From positions 434,001-498,000 of the forward strand of contig SNVD02011157.1 in NCBI GenBank assembly GCA_013180625.2: a stretch of 64,000 bases of DNA, in the 5' to 3' direction. The first letter of the stretch is position 1. Every line of letters starts with the position of its first letter. Both the position numbers and the translations under genes were made by a program. Below the pieces are notes generated by a model, which saw only the letters and a program-made list of their open reading frames with translations, was not told the DNA's origin and made no database searches. Below, piece by piece: positions 12,423 through 24,521 of this stretch. Source of the DNA: Boswellia sacra (taxonomy: Eukaryota > Streptophyta > Magnoliopsida > Sapindales > Burseraceae).

Positions 12423-12436
12423 ATCTCTCCCTTTTT
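12423..12436 (-). other. Polypurine tract of Sirevirus 1
   Basis: The element strand reads AAAAAGGGAGAGAT directly before the TGTTAG of the 3' LTR. This is where plus-strand DNA synthesis is primed in LTR retrotransposons. Confidence 0.85.
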
Positions 12437-12790
12437 GGCAACTTGTGATGAAAACACCACACTGTTTCTGATCAAAGAAAATCACACAGAGATAATTCAG
12501 ACATAACTGTAAGCAATCATGATCTATTAAACAGAAATATCATGCTTAAAGAAATAACAATAGTATGCAGTTACAAAGCACATAACAGAACAGGGTCTGA
12601 ATGTGTTTTTCCTGCAAAACACCACAAAGTGTGGTTGACAAACATGTCATACAACACTTCAACCAAATCATAATCAGAGCAAATAACAAAAACATACATC
12701 AAATGAAATAGGTAGAAAATAACACAAAGCAAATAAGTTAAAAACACAGAGCAGAAAATAGTTTGAATGCACACAATGCATAAAAAGTAC
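12437..12790. other. Non-coding 3' internal region of Sirevirus 1
   Basis: It lies between the PPT and the end of the envelope-like frame. Nothing else is recognised. Confidence 0.6.
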
Positions 12791-13888
12791 TTACTTCCCC
12801 TTACTTTTTACATACTGCACTTTGATGTCTTTAAGATCCTGCACAATATCAATCAAGACAGAATTTATCAAAGCATGTTGTTCTTCTATATTGCTCATGG
12901 GATTTTTCAGGATTCTCCTAGGTTTTGGTTCTGGTGCAAGGAGATCAGTTTTATCATGCAAGCGATGCAGAAAACCTTTGGTGATTGACTTGGATAGAAT
13001 TTCAGTGTGTTCTTTGGGACTTCTAGGGATACCATTTTGTGCTAAAATCCCTTGAATTAAACAGGGAAAAACAAGCCAATGGTAGTCAGATTTGTATGGT
13101 GCAATTTGAAAAATCATTCTATAAACCAATAAACCAAAATTGATAGGTCTATTGATGCCCAAATAGAACAAAAACTTCACTCTATCTTCCCTGACTTGGT
13201 TTTGTTGTGATGAGAGAAACCAGATAAATTGTGCAATTTTATATAACACCCGATACTTCTTTTTGAGATATTGTTGGCCAATTCCATCCCTCGGATTCCA
13301 ATCTATGTCCCCTCAACCAGTCAACTCTTTAATTACTATTGCCATATCAAAATTTTCATCCAAAGAGTGTAAATTACCTATTGGTATATCAAAGAATATG
13401 CTTATGACATTCGATGAGAATTTTACAAACTTTCCTCTACAATACACTTTGTGATAATGATAACTTTTTGGATCATCAATGAAAGTAGGGATATTTGCAT
13501 AGAATTCCTGAATTAACGACTTTACAGGGGGTGTGAAGTTGTTTACCGTTCGAGTCCAATATATAGACTCAAGAAGCTCACTCAAACCATAGTTGTTGAA
13601 GTTGGTCAGCTTTACTGGACTTTCCATCTGCAACTTCCTTTTTGAAGTATACTTCAAGAATTTTTGTTCGACGACTGCTGTGAGGAATTTGTTAAACTTC
13701 GGTTTCACCTTGTCTTTCATCTTTTTGACTGGAATCAACTCGTCTTCACTCATAGCAGGATCGATTGGGATCTCTGCATGAGGTTATTACGAATGAGACG
13801 ACTGTATACTATCGCTACTATTGTAAACAGAGTCATTTTGAGAAGATGAAGAACTGTTAGTCTTTGAAGAATCAGAAGTTGTCGCCAT
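12791..13888 (-). pseudogene. SIRE-type envelope-like ORF / putative plant transposon protein domain
   Basis: A single reading frame of 366 codons starts at ATG 13886-13888 and ends with a stop at 12791. It contains only three internal stops: two adjacent near 13787 and one at 13313-13315. No frameshift is present. The N-terminus is Ser/Asn-rich. The centre has the pattern YHKVYCRGKFVKFS, which resembles the 'envelope-like' or 'putative plant transposon protein' ORFs found 3' of pol in SIRE-type elements. The C-terminus is Lys-rich. I see no convincing signal peptide or membrane segment. A true envelope role is unproven for this family. The position after RNase H and before the 3' LTR fits an accessory ORF. 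Confidence 0.75.
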
Positions 13889-14716
13889 TGTTAGGGTTTC
13901 AAGACTGTAAAAGTTTCTCAGAACAGAGAGAAGAAAGACGAGAGAGAGTGGTGAAACTGTTAATGAGTATGGTATGAACAGGAAATACCCTAACTATTTT
14001 TGTCATATACATGGCTGATTTAATATATTTTTGTTTCCCACAAAATTTAATTTTAAATCCTTTTCCAAAACAACTTAATAAATATCATTAATGAATAAGA
14101 ATTCACAATTTGATTTCCATTAAAATAAGGAATTCTAATAGAGTTAGGATTCCCACCATTGAAGTTTCTCCCCCTCAATTCAATAGAGCTAACATGGCAT
14201 TTTGACACAAAGACACACAAGAAAAGTCAAATTTTGGATAGGTACAAAGAGTATCGTATGATATGAAAAACATAACAGAAAACAGTTAAATTTAACATAA
14301 CAACAATATCTGAACATCATATGAATCATTCTAAGAAAGCATATGGCAGAGCTATTTATTATTTTTCTCATGAAAGCCATTTTCATTTATTTTTTCAATT
14401 AATTGAAATGTCAAAAATATTATTTTGACATATTAAGAATTAATCCCATTGGATTATGAATACAGTAGCTTTCACACAATATAGAGGTAGTCCTTTTTAT
14501 TTGAGTGGATGACCTTAACATATTTCTTAAATGCCCTGAGGTTACTCTTAATGATGGTTTTCACACATCATATATTGGTAGCATTCTTTTTATTATTCAT
14601 TTAAAACCAATATCTTATCATTCATACAATTTTTTATATTACAGCTCACACATGTTAAATTAGAAGAAAACGTATGATATTGCAGATATAATTAATATAA
14701 CAGCAAATAGTGTTTA
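13889..14716. other. Spacer between pol and the envelope-like ORF
   Basis: About 830 bp inside Sirevirus 1 without a recognised coding domain. The segment just upstream of 13888 on the minus strand is pyrimidine-rich (TCTCTCTCGTCTTTCTTCTC) and could be a leader for the downstream frame. Confidence 0.5.
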
Positions 14717-16222
14717 TTAAAAAAACTGACAGATGCCTAAAGCCTTTCTTAGATTCTCAAATCTTGTTGTATCTAATGCCTTAGTAAAAAAGTCAGCTAA
14801 TTGTTTATCAGTAGAGATGTGTATCACCTTAGACTCTACAAGTTCCCTTATAAAATGGTATCTTATATCAATGTGTTTTGTTCTAGAATGCTGAACAGGA
14901 TTTTTGAAAATGTTTATAGCATTAGTATTATCACAAAACACAGTTATGGGTTTTTATTCAACACCATAATCACTCAACATTTGCTTCATCCACAGTAATT
15001 GTGTGCAACAACTTCCTACTGCTATGTATTTAGCTTCAGCAGTAGACAAAGAAATAGAATTTTGCTTTTTGTTGTGCCAAGAAACTAAGTTAGTACCAAG
15101 ATAAAAACATCCTCCTGATATGCTTTTTCTGTTATCTGCATTTCCTGCCCAGTCAGCATCACTAAACCCTGCAAGATAATCATTTGTATATTTAAAAGCC
15201 CATATACCATAATTATGAGTTTCATGTACATACCTGATGATTCTCTTAGCTGCTGCCAGATGTGATTCTTTGGGATTTGCTTGAAATCTTGCACAAAATC
15301 CTACACTAAAGCACAAGTCTGGTCTACTTGCTGTGAGATATAACAGACTGCCAATGATGCTTCTATACAAACTTGCATCAACCTTTTTTCCTGCATTGTC
15401 TTTTGAAAGTTTTAGGTTAGTACTGATAGGAGTTTTCATTGGTTTTGAATTCTCAAGCCCAAATTTTGTTACAAGATTTCTAGCATATTTTGATTGAGAT
15501 ATGAATATCCCATCATTCATTTGCTTAACTTGCAATCCATGAGAGAAATTTAATTCTCCTACTATGCTCATCTCAAACTCTTCCTGCATCAACTTAACAA
15601 ACTCATTAGTTTTGCTTTTGTTGGTTGATCCAAAAACAATGTCATCAACATATATTTGAGCAATAATAAAATACTTAGATGCATGTTTGATAAATAAAGT
15701 TTTATCATTTCTGCCTCTTCTATAACCTCTGTTGATCAAAAAGTTTGTCAACCTTTCGTACCAAGCTCTAAGAGCTTGTTTCAATCCATACAAAGCTTTA
15801 TGCAATCTATACACAAAATCAGGATGTTTAGGATCTTCAAAACCCTTAGGCTGTTCAACAAAAACTTCTTCATTGAGATAGCCATTTAAAAAGGTTGTTT
15901 TAACATCAATTTGGTACAACTTAAAATCAAGCAAATAAGCAATTGCAAGTAGTAATCTAATTGACTCAAGTCTAGCTACTGGTGTAAAGGTTTCATCAAA
16001 GTCTATACCTTCTACTTGTGTGTAACCTTGTGCTACTAGCCTAGTTTTATTTCTTACTACTTGGCCACTTTCATCAGTTTTATTCTTGAATATCCATTTA
16101 GTTCCAATGACATTTGCATTTTCTGGACTAGGAACTAATTCACATACTTCATTTCTTTTAAACTGATTAAGTTCATCTTGCATTGCCTGTATCCAAACAT
16201 CTTCTTTTAAAGCTTCTTTCAC
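14717..16222 (-). pseudogene. Copia reverse transcriptase and RNase H (pol 3' part), Sirevirus 1
   Basis: The main open segment (14954-16222, 422 codons) opens with the RT N-terminal region (WIQAMQDELNQF, TKWIFKNK, RLVAQGYTQVEGIDF, TPVARLESIR). It carries the catalytic motif YVDDI within IAQIYVDDIVFGSTN and the connection GSLLYLTASRPDL. RNase H follows, with SDADWAGN and STAEAKYIAVG. An in-frame stop near 14951 separates the last part (14717-14941), which holds DNTNAINI, RTKHIDIRYHF and TDKQLADFFTKAL, the usual copia RNase H end. A residue change (AEAKY where AEAEY is usual) and the stop mark it as inactive or decaying. Confidence 0.93.
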
Positions 16223-16531
16223 ATTTTTTGGTTCAACTAATGAAACATAACATACAAACCTTACCTAATTCCTTACCTTGCTCCTGGTTTTCATCATGCC
16301 ATCTAGTGTTCTAATGATAGAGCTGGTTGGATGTGTCTTTTGAATCCAAGTGGGTGGATCTTTTCTTTCATCTTCATTTCTGATTGAGTTTTTGTTTAGA
16401 TCTGAGTTGTCATTGTTGTGTCTAATGTAACAAAAGTTGTTTCCTCTTTCATAACTGAATTGTCTCTATTACTGGTGCTATTGGAATATGATTTTTTTTA
16501 TATCTTCTGTGAAGCTGGTTATGTTTTCCTC

Positions 16532-17800
16532 TTATGAGTATTTTGCATAATCATCTAGATCATCAAATACTACGTTTGCAGATTCCATGACTGCCTCAGT
16601 TTGAAGATTGTAAACTTGAAATGCTATGCTGTTTTGTGCATATCCCACAAAAACTCCTTCATCACTTCTTAGATCTAATTTACCTAACAACTCTCTGTCA
16701 TTTAATATGTAACATATGCATCCAGAAACATGAAAATATTTCAAATTAGGTTTTCTACCTTCAAAATTTCATAAGGTGTCTGGTTACAGCCAGATCATAG
16801 AAAAACTCTATTTGAAATGTAACAAGCAGTGCTTATTGCTTCAGCCCATAGCCTTTTGGTCAACTTTTTTGCTATTGAGCATCACTCTAGCCATCTCTTG
16901 AAGAGTTCTATTCTTCTTTCCTACAATACCATTTTGTTCAGGGGTTTTGGGAGTTGAAAATTCATGATCAATTCCATGATATTTGTAAAAGTCAACATAG
17001 CTAACATTTTCAAATTCCTTGCCATGATCACTTCTTATTCTCACTATCCTGCCAATGTTTCTGTTTTACTCATTTTCAAGCTTAACACAAAGATTCTTAA
17101 AAGTTTCAAAAGTGTCAAATTTTTCTTTAATAAAATCAACTCAAGTATATCTAGAAAAGTCATCCACACAAACAAATATGTATCTTTTACCTGTAATGTT
17201 TTCAATTTGCATAGGACCCATAAGATCCATGTGAAGCAAATCCAGTATCTTGGATGTGCTAAGATGTGGATTGGATTTGTGTGAACTTCTAATTTGTTTT
17301 CCCATTTGACATGGTCCACAAATTTCATTTACTTTGTCATCAAATTTAGGAACTCCTTTTACAACACCTAACTTAGTCAATCTAATCAAGTCTTTGTAAT
17401 TTAAGTGTCCTAATTTTTTATGCCATAATTCTAAATCCGAAATCTTAGCTTGAAATGCAATGTTCACCAAAAAACAAGTATCTGAATATCTCTTTCCTTC
17501 TAAAATGCATTTACCACAATTATCTAAGACCATGCATTTGTTTTATGTGAAATAAACAATATACTTGTCATCACATATCTGACTAATACTAATTAGATTA
17601 GCTTTCAAACCTTCAAACAGTAAGACTTTTTTTAAATTGGTTAGGCCTTTGACATTCAAAGTGCCTTTGCCAATGATCATACTCTTTGCTCCATCTCCAT
17701 AAGTGATATTTCCTTCCCTGCATGCTTCAAAATTGTTCAAAAACTATTTATTTCCAATCATATGCCTGGAACAACCACTGTCAAAATACCACAAATCGTT
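16532..17800 (-). pseudogene. Copia protease and integrase region, Sirevirus 1
   Basis: Read in fragments of different frames. The protease start has the active-site pattern DSGCSRHM near 17775, followed by an in-frame stop. GDGAKSMIIGKGT lies at about 17700-17640. The integrase zinc region WHKKLGHLN...CGPCQMGK lies within 17141-17533. The catalytic core shows LLHMDLMGP and CVDDFSRYT there, then SDHGKEF and TPKTPEQNGIV within 16841-17044. The C-terminal part, HVSGCICYILN and GVFVGY, lies within 16532-16744. At least three breaks separate these pieces. Catalytic Asp, Asp and Glu positions are still visible in the fragments. Confidence 0.9.
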
Positions 17801-17916
17801 AGAAGAATGTTTAAGAGCAGTAAGAGCAACATTGCATACTGTCTTCTCTTTCTTAACCTATTGCAGTTGTGACTTTGGTAACAGTTTGAACTGTTTTGAT
17901 CTTTTATGCAAAAGAT

Positions 17917-19496
17917 TCAACAATTTAAAGCATCTAGGCCTAATATGTCCTTTTTGCCACAAAAATAATAAATTAGAATGAATTTTCTTACCTTTTCAGG
18001 ACTGGATTTGAAAGAACTTAGAGGAGAATCAAATGTTTCATTGCTTTTTGAACTATGACTTGACCTTATTGAGTTAGGTTCATAATTTTTACTTGATGTT
18101 GTAGCTTTTACAAACACTGTTGTTGATAAGGATGCAATATGACCTTTCGTATATCCCAATCCATGTTTGTTGGAGTTGTCTCTTCCAAGACTCAAGACCT
18201 GATTAAGTTTAGCTGATCCAGTTCTGAATTGATCAACACATCTTTTGCTCTCCATCAGTTCTATTGTAATTCTCTCAATATGTGTTGTTTTGTCTTTCAA
18301 AGCAAGCTCCAGTTCTGTGATACTGTTTTTCGCATATGATTTTTCACATTTCAGAACTTCAACCTCCTTCTTCAAAGTTTTGATTTCCTCTTTCTGACTC
18401 AGCCATTCACTGTAAAGTGCATTGTAAGTTTCATGCAACTCTTCATAGTATTTTGGGTCATTTTCTTTATCTGAATGACCAGCATTGGTTCTACAGTGTT
18501 CTGTTATGTCAGTCATAATAGCTTTCCCTTTATCAGCTGCTGATGCTGTGAATGCAACAATTACTCATGCATTCTTGATCTTCTGAATTAGATTCGGATT
18601 CATCACTCCAAGTAGCTGTCAAGCCTTTGTTTTTCTTCTTGAGATTAGCACATTCAGATTGAATATGCCCATAACCTGAACATTCATAACACTGAATCTG
18701 TCCTTTCTTAGCAGGTTGCTTCAATTTCTTCTTGTCATTCTCCTTGTTGAATTTCTTGAACTTGTCTTCATTTGAGTTTGTTGGCTTTCCTTGATTCTTT
18801 TTTTTGAAATTCTTTTTCATTGACATAATTTTTTGTTAGAAAAGCAATCTATTTAGAATCAGTTTCATCAAGCTCATCAATACTCTCATCATCAGATTTT
18901 TCAGTTTTAACATTGAATGCAATGCTTTTTCCTTTTTGCTTCATAGTACTCTGATTAATTTTCAAATTTTGGAGAATGACAATCAGCTCATCAACTCTCA
19001 TCTCATCAGTGTTTTTAACTTCCTCAATGGATGAAATTTTAGGTTGAAATTTATCTGGAACAAATTTGATAATTTTGGTAACAATTTCTACATCAGTGAA
19101 AGTTTTGTCAAGCATGCATGCAGAATTTGTGACGTGACATATCTTAGAGTAAAACCAAAAATTGACTCATCCTCATGCATCATCAAATTTTCAAATTGAG
19201 AATTCAGTTTCATCAATTTAGATCTTTTAACAGATGCAGAACCTTCATGTTTTACCTCAAGAATGTCCCAAGCTTATTTGGCCACTTTGCACCTTGAAAT
19301 CTGTCCAAAATTATTTAAGTCCACAGCAGTAAAAATTGCATTAAGGGCCTTTAAGTTCTAGCTTGAACGTCAGTATTCTTTATTAGTCCATTCCTCCTCA
19401 GGTTTGGGTTCAGCATCACCAAAAGCATTCAACTTTGTTGGTGGTGTCCATCCTTTAAGCACACTGGTCCATGCCTTGTCATTAAGAGATTTGATA
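17917..19496 (-). pseudogene. Gag, main part, Sirevirus 1
   Basis: The fragments run in order. The first continues the capsid region after the solo-LTR insertion (AWTSVLKGWTPPTKLNAFG). Next comes IVTKIIKFVPDKFQPKISSI (18849-19115), then a Lys-rich segment with the zinc knuckle CYECSGYGHIQSEC (18533-18826). Last is a charged, heptad-like segment (17917-18516) probably forming a coiled coil (EEIKTLKKEVEVLKCEK). This long post-knuckle coiled-coil region is typical of Sirevirus gag. Stops near 19375 and several frame changes make it a pseudogene. Confidence 0.85.
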
Positions 19497-19501
19497 TACA
19501 T

Positions 19502-22500
19502 TGTCACACCCTGTATCCAACATAGTAATACTGCAGCGGATAAGAGCTTGCCAAGGGAACACAATCGTCGCTATGCTGAAATCCTCCCTTAATCTTTAAC
19601 TGATCGAATACCTGAGGTACACAACAGACTAGTGAGTATGAAACTCAGTAAGTAGCTAGAATTATAAAAACTGGCGTAACACTCAAAATAAAATAATTAA
19701 TGGCGATAACCATTTCAGAATATGACTACTATTCAATACTTATTCCATAAATCACTGATTATTGTTTATTTCTTAGTATACAAGTCACCAGTGCCCTACT
19801 AAGAAAGTCAGAAAATTGATTTCACTGTTTAAGGATCGAGTCTCTGCGCGAGGGAACTGGCATGGCAGTGCCAAGTTTTGATTTCCAATCCGTTGCAAAT
19901 TTCAGTTTCGCGCTTCTGCGCCAAGGGAGAGGCACGCATGCGCCAACTCTATATTCTTTCTTACTTGAGTCGGTACAAGTAGCACTCCAGCGCGAAAGAT
20001 ATGGCACAAAGACGCCATTTCTCTACCTATACCTCTTTAGATTGGTTAAAGATGCGCTCCTACACCATTTAATGGTGCTTCAGCGCCAACCCTGTATCAT
20101 TGGCCAATTTCTTAGACCAATTACTCTCTTATCCAGTCACATTTCTAATTCCATAAATACCTGTTTATAGGTAGTCAAACATGGGTTTCCCATGTCAAAG
20201 CTCATCACATACACCCATTTGTATACACATGTCTCATTTACACATAAGCTTTCCACAAGTCTATTACATCCTCATGTGCTCCCATAAACATATAAATCAT
20301 TCACACATGAGTTTCCATAAGCTAGCTACATTGTTCATATGGATATCCATTTCACATAATTTCGGAAGCTTCCACAGTACAGTCACAGACACTTAGGAAC
20401 AGTGCTCTCTAATCAAGGTAGGACTTTTCATTTCACAGTCAGTTCCCATATGTAGGCCTACCCATGAATCAGCTCAAGGCTAGTCTGACAATCCGGGTGA
20501 TACCGGGCTCATGCTACCGAATCTCGTCTAGAGAAACACATGGCCCAGACCTCCCCTCAAGTCATGAGGATACGGAACAGTACAGATACATTAAGAGGCC
20601 TACCCATGAAATAGCTCAAGGCTAGTCTTACAATCCGGATGATACCGGGCCCATGCTACCGAATCTCATCTAGAGAAACACATGGTCCAGACCTCCCCTC
20701 AAGCCATGGGAGTACGTAACAGTATGGATACATTCAGATGCCTACACTTGAAATAGGTCGAGGCTAGTCTGACAGTCCGGGTGATACCAGGCCCATGCTA
20801 TCGATTCCCATATAGGGAAACACATGGTCCAAACCTCCCCTCAAGCTATGAGAGCCAAATATCATAAGTTGTGGTATGCCATTCACATATCAGTTTTCAC
20901 ATTCAGTCACATAAGTGAAGCTCTATATGAAGCTTTCACTCACATATCACATTTCACACTTCAGTCACATAAATGAAGCTTTACATCAAGCTTCTAACCC
21001 AATCACAACATATCACAATTCATTCACCATAATGCTAGTATTTAATGGTATCACATTTCACATTTGACATTCAATATTTTTCCATGGGCTTGGCATGTAA
21101 TTTCAAATTCATAACACATCACACAGTGATGCATGCCTTCACACATCACACAGTGATGCATGCCTTCACACATCACAATATCACAGTTCACGATCATAAT
21201 TGAGGTTCTACCTAGGCTTCTCATTAATCACATATACATTCATAAATACAATAAGTCTACATATCTCATATACATTTATGGATGTACACCATCCATACAT
21301 TGGCATCATTTTTACACACATAGAACCCCCATTGACTTCTTTACTCGTGTCAACCCTTTCATTACTCTTGTATTTCAATCATATCGTTGCACAACTATGT
21401 CCATGTATAACTGGTCTCATTCATTTTTCATTCATACATATTCATGGAACTGTAATACACATGGTATGTCATAGACATTCATTTGTCATGCCATCTCACA
21501 TGAGGAATTAGTATCCTAGAACGTTTGGCATGTATTTCATTTTTCATATACACACATCGTTTCATTTGCAATGTTATTTAAGCCATATCATAATAAATTC
21601 ACATATATGAGGGCACATTCACATTTCTATATCTCACACACATAGAAGTTACACCAACATGTCAATCACATGCACATCAAAGTGTGTGAAATCACACATT
21701 TCATAAATCACTATAAACCCCAATCAAATCATTTCCTATATCAAGGTCCATGTATTCATGGCGCCATCCACATTCCATCAACACATTTCACATATATTCA
21801 CAAACACCAATCATTAAACATATTTCATTAAAAGTCAACATCTATTGTGTCCTCAGAAGGGTCTAACTACTTACCTGGTTAGCCTAACCTCTTAATTTTG
21901 CTCTCATATATTTCTTAATAAGCAGTTGTTTAAAGTTTATCTCTTCTTCTTCTCCTTCCTCTCTGGTAACCATTGCCATAGTCATGACACACTGATTAGT
22001 GTCCATTTAGAAGTCATTAAATCCCTTATAGGTTAACAACAATTCAACCAACCAATAACATCATTTATTAAACTCTATCACACACACATAGTGGTTGGAT
22101 TATTATGATAAGAGGTTATTCATTTCCAATCATCACCAAACTTCATGGAACTCAAATAGACATACATATTATAGTCCATGAATTTTATTGAGTCAAAATA
22201 AGGTCATATTCCCCTTGAAAATCCTTAGTTTCATTCACACAGCAAATCTGTCTGCAGACCTCTCAACTGAACAGTACAACTTTGAAGAATTTTATAAAAT
22301 TCTACAATAATCCAATCTCTACTAAACTTTCCAGTCTAAAACTAGACACATATGAGAGTCATTCCATCAAAAATCATGATTTTCTAAGGAGTTTAAGGCA
22401 ATCAGACAGAATTTATTTCACATACTCTGTTCTGGAACTTAACATTCACAGTTCTTTAAGTCCATATTTGAAAAATCATAACAATTCATACACCACTCCA

Positions 22501-22928
22501 AAAACCATGAAAATTTACAGTCGAACAGAAAACATACCCAAGGGTTTGCGTATTAAAAATCACGAAATTTTACAAAGATTTGCCACCTCAAATCGAGTTC
22601 TTTCCCCTTGCCATCTTGGCATCTTGTTTCCTTCCTCTCTTCTTGATTCCATGGAAAAATTGAGGGAAAAAGAGGGAGAAAGGGTGCTGCACGTTCCAAT
22701 AGAAAGGGGAAGAGAAAAATGAATTTCTAGAGTCATCGCATTTTTTATATATATACATCACACAACCATTTCAATTAAGCCCTCACACTTTCATAGCTTG
22801 TCACTCACACCCTTCCATCTCTCATCTAATTTCATCCCTATCCATATATATATACCTCATAATGTTAATAATACATATTTTCATAATATGCATGTAAGGT
22901 AAACCTACTTAAAATTTGGAATGTCACA
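19502..22928. mobile_element. Solo LTR (3427 bp), long-LTR gypsy type, nested in gag of Sirevirus 1
   Basis: It starts TGTCACACCC and ends GGAATGTCACA on the plus strand and is flanked by the exact 5-bp duplication TACAT (19497-19501 and 22929-22933). Gag reads on across the site when the insert is ignored. It contains no gag or pol, so it is most simply a solo LTR left by LTR-LTR recombination. The length and TGTCAC start fit chromovirus (Tekay/del-type) LTRs, but the lineage is inferred from ends alone. The orientation cannot be fixed. It carries tandem subrepeats at 20450-20880. Confidence 0.85.
20450..20880. repeat. Three tandem subrepeats of ~143 bp inside the solo LTR
   Basis: Units start near 20453, 20597 and 20740. 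Each contains the order GGCTAGTCTGACA (or a variant), CCGGGTGATACC, CATGCTACCGA, GAGAAACACATGG and GACCTCCCCTCAAG. The third unit is the most divergent. Confidence 0.88.
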
Positions 22929-22933
22929 TACAT

Positions 22934-23021
22934 CATCATTCTTACCTTCCAATATGGATAATTACCATCATCAAGAATAGGTGGTTGTGTTCCGAATCCT
23001 CCATTGCGAATAAACTTCATC
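22934..23021 (-). pseudogene. Gag N-terminal fragment, Sirevirus 1
   Basis: It starts at ATG 23019-23021, 48 bases past the PBS. It encodes NGGFGTQPPILDDGNYPYWK, the usual copia gag opening (a P-x-L/F-D/N-G-x-N-Y-x-x-W pattern). The frame is cut by the solo LTR at the TACAT duplication and resumes at 19496. Confidence 0.85.
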
Positions 23022-23068
23022 CTTCCAGATCAATATGATCTTTTCTTCACTTGTATATCAGTGAACCT

Positions 23069-23080
23069 ACTCAGATACCA
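23069..23080 (-). other. Primer binding site, tRNA-iMet type, Sirevirus 1
   Basis: The element strand reads TGGTATCTGAGT two bases inside the 5' LTR. The canonical initiator-Met site is TGGTATCAGAGC, so two of twelve positions have changed, in keeping with an old copy. Confidence 0.85.
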
Positions 23081-23082
23081 AT

Positions 23083-23944
23083 TATAAATTCTGGAAGTAT
23101 GCAGTTATAAGTAATATAATAGTAAACTATAAAGTAAATTGGCACAGGAGGATGTTACGTGGTTCGGTTATAAAACCTATATCCACGGACAGCTTTAGAG
23201 CTGCAATTCACTAAGTTCTTGTTTGTACAATCTTTAGGATCGTTTATAGTGTTGACTCACTCCACACACTAACCTAATCTTTGTAAAGCAAAATCTCGCC
23301 AAGATCTTAAACTCTAGTGACACTGCTTACTCTCTGCCGCTGATAACTCAACAACACACTGTTAAGTAAATCATAACCACGACATCTAACACTGAACATA
23401 AACACTTAACTCGCAAGTTCTCTTAAGTGTATACTAACTTAAATAGACCTAATCAAAAATTTATGCACGATTACAACCTCTCATACATGAATAAAACACT
23501 CATAAAATCAAATCAATGAAGCATTCCAATTTGCATGGAAGCTCTCCTTTCAATTCCTGGAATGCCGTAATATAAACTCACACAACTAACATATATGTTA
23601 TGTAAACATAACGTAATATATATATTGGTATGCCTGATTGAGATCTTCTTAAAATCCTGTAAAAATCCTAATCAAACTCTTATTAGGATAAAGACAAATA
23701 TAATAGGAAGCGATAAAAATGACTCCTAAAGGAATTATGACATAGATAAATATTCTCCTATTTTCACTAGGATATATTAAATAATTTCCTAATCTAAGAG
23801 GATTTTATTATAAATCAAATACTTCTTAAAATATACTTATTGAAACAGTAAAATAATAAACAATATAATATTTTTTTATCACAAGTTGTCCAAAAATCAT
23901 CATGTGTATGGCACATGCAAGTGTAGTACATGTTGGCACTAATA
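23083..23944 (-). repeat. 5' LTR of Sirevirus 1
   Basis: It aligns with 11553-12422. Its terminal bases have mutated from TG/CA to TA on both ends (TATAAATT...CACTAATA on plus). It is followed directly by the AAATT duplication. Confidence 0.94.
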
Positions 23945-24035
23945 AAATTGAATGATCATATAATAATTACTTATTCAATAATATCTTGTCAACTCAGATT
24001 ATATAAAATTTTGGTCATAAACGAGTTGTCAATCT
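23945..24035. mobile_element. Right half of the MITE split by Sirevirus 1
   Basis: It begins with the AAATT duplication, contains TTGTCAACTCAGATTATA, and ends in ACGAGTTGTCAATCTAGTAT. These match inverted the start of the left half at 11446-11552. Confidence 0.68.
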
Positions 24036-24324
24036 AGTATGAGTCTAACTATTGTTAATAAACTTATAAATGAAACAATATCATCTGTAGGAGGTTTTGT
24101 AATTCACATCTTAATAAAATTGGATGACTATTTTGTAACGTTAAACAGTACTAGACTCACTAAAATATATTATAAAATTTATAAACAAAAAAATTTATAT
24201 CACTTTGGATACAATTACACATTTCAGCTTTTTAATTACTTTCCCGCGTAGCCAGTTAGGAATATATATTTTGAATATTTTTAGCTTTGTCTAGTCAAAA
24301 AATTTATATATAATATTGAGAACA

Positions 24325-24521
24325 ATAATACTATATTTACAGTCCAAATACAATTCAAAATCTACGAGCTAATATAACAGCTTAGATGGTAAAATCTTAC
24401 TGGAGATGTAACCCTCTTTATTTATTATTTTTTTTTCTCTTCCAGTGAATTACTTTCATATAAATTGTCACATCAGATTATAAACTTTTGATTATATTTA
24501 AGTTGTAAGTTTAATATTATT
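24325..24521. mobile_element. MITE, another copy of the locally repeated family
   Basis: The left end AATAATACTATATTTACAG and the inverted right end AATAATATTAAACTTACAA agree. Inside lies GGTAAAATCTTACTGGAGAT, close to TAGTAAAATCCTACTAGAGA in the 10601-10793 copy. Confidence 0.62.

Larger units (their letters stand above)
11553..23944 (-). mobile_element. Sirevirus-type Ty1/copia retrotransposon 1 (12.4 kb with nested solo LTR)
   Basis: Two LTRs (11553-12422 and 23083-23944) flank a minus-strand gag, protease, integrase, RT-RNase H order, which is the copia order. An exact 5-bp duplication AAATT lies at 11548-11552 and 23945-23949. A PBS and PPT sit at the expected inner LTR edges. Without the 3.4-kb solo LTR in gag it is about 9.0 kb. 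The extra ORF between RNase H and the 3' LTR and the PPT sequence AAAAAGGGAGAGAT point to the Sirevirus (SIRE/Maximus) lineage. Stops and frameshifts make it non-autonomous now. The two LTRs differ at roughly 14 of the first 145 positions by eye, so the insertion is old. Confidence 0.95.

Noticed and set aside
20450..20880. 143-bp repeats as a satellite or rDNA spacer
   Set aside because: They lie wholly within one duplication-bounded solo LTR and number only three.
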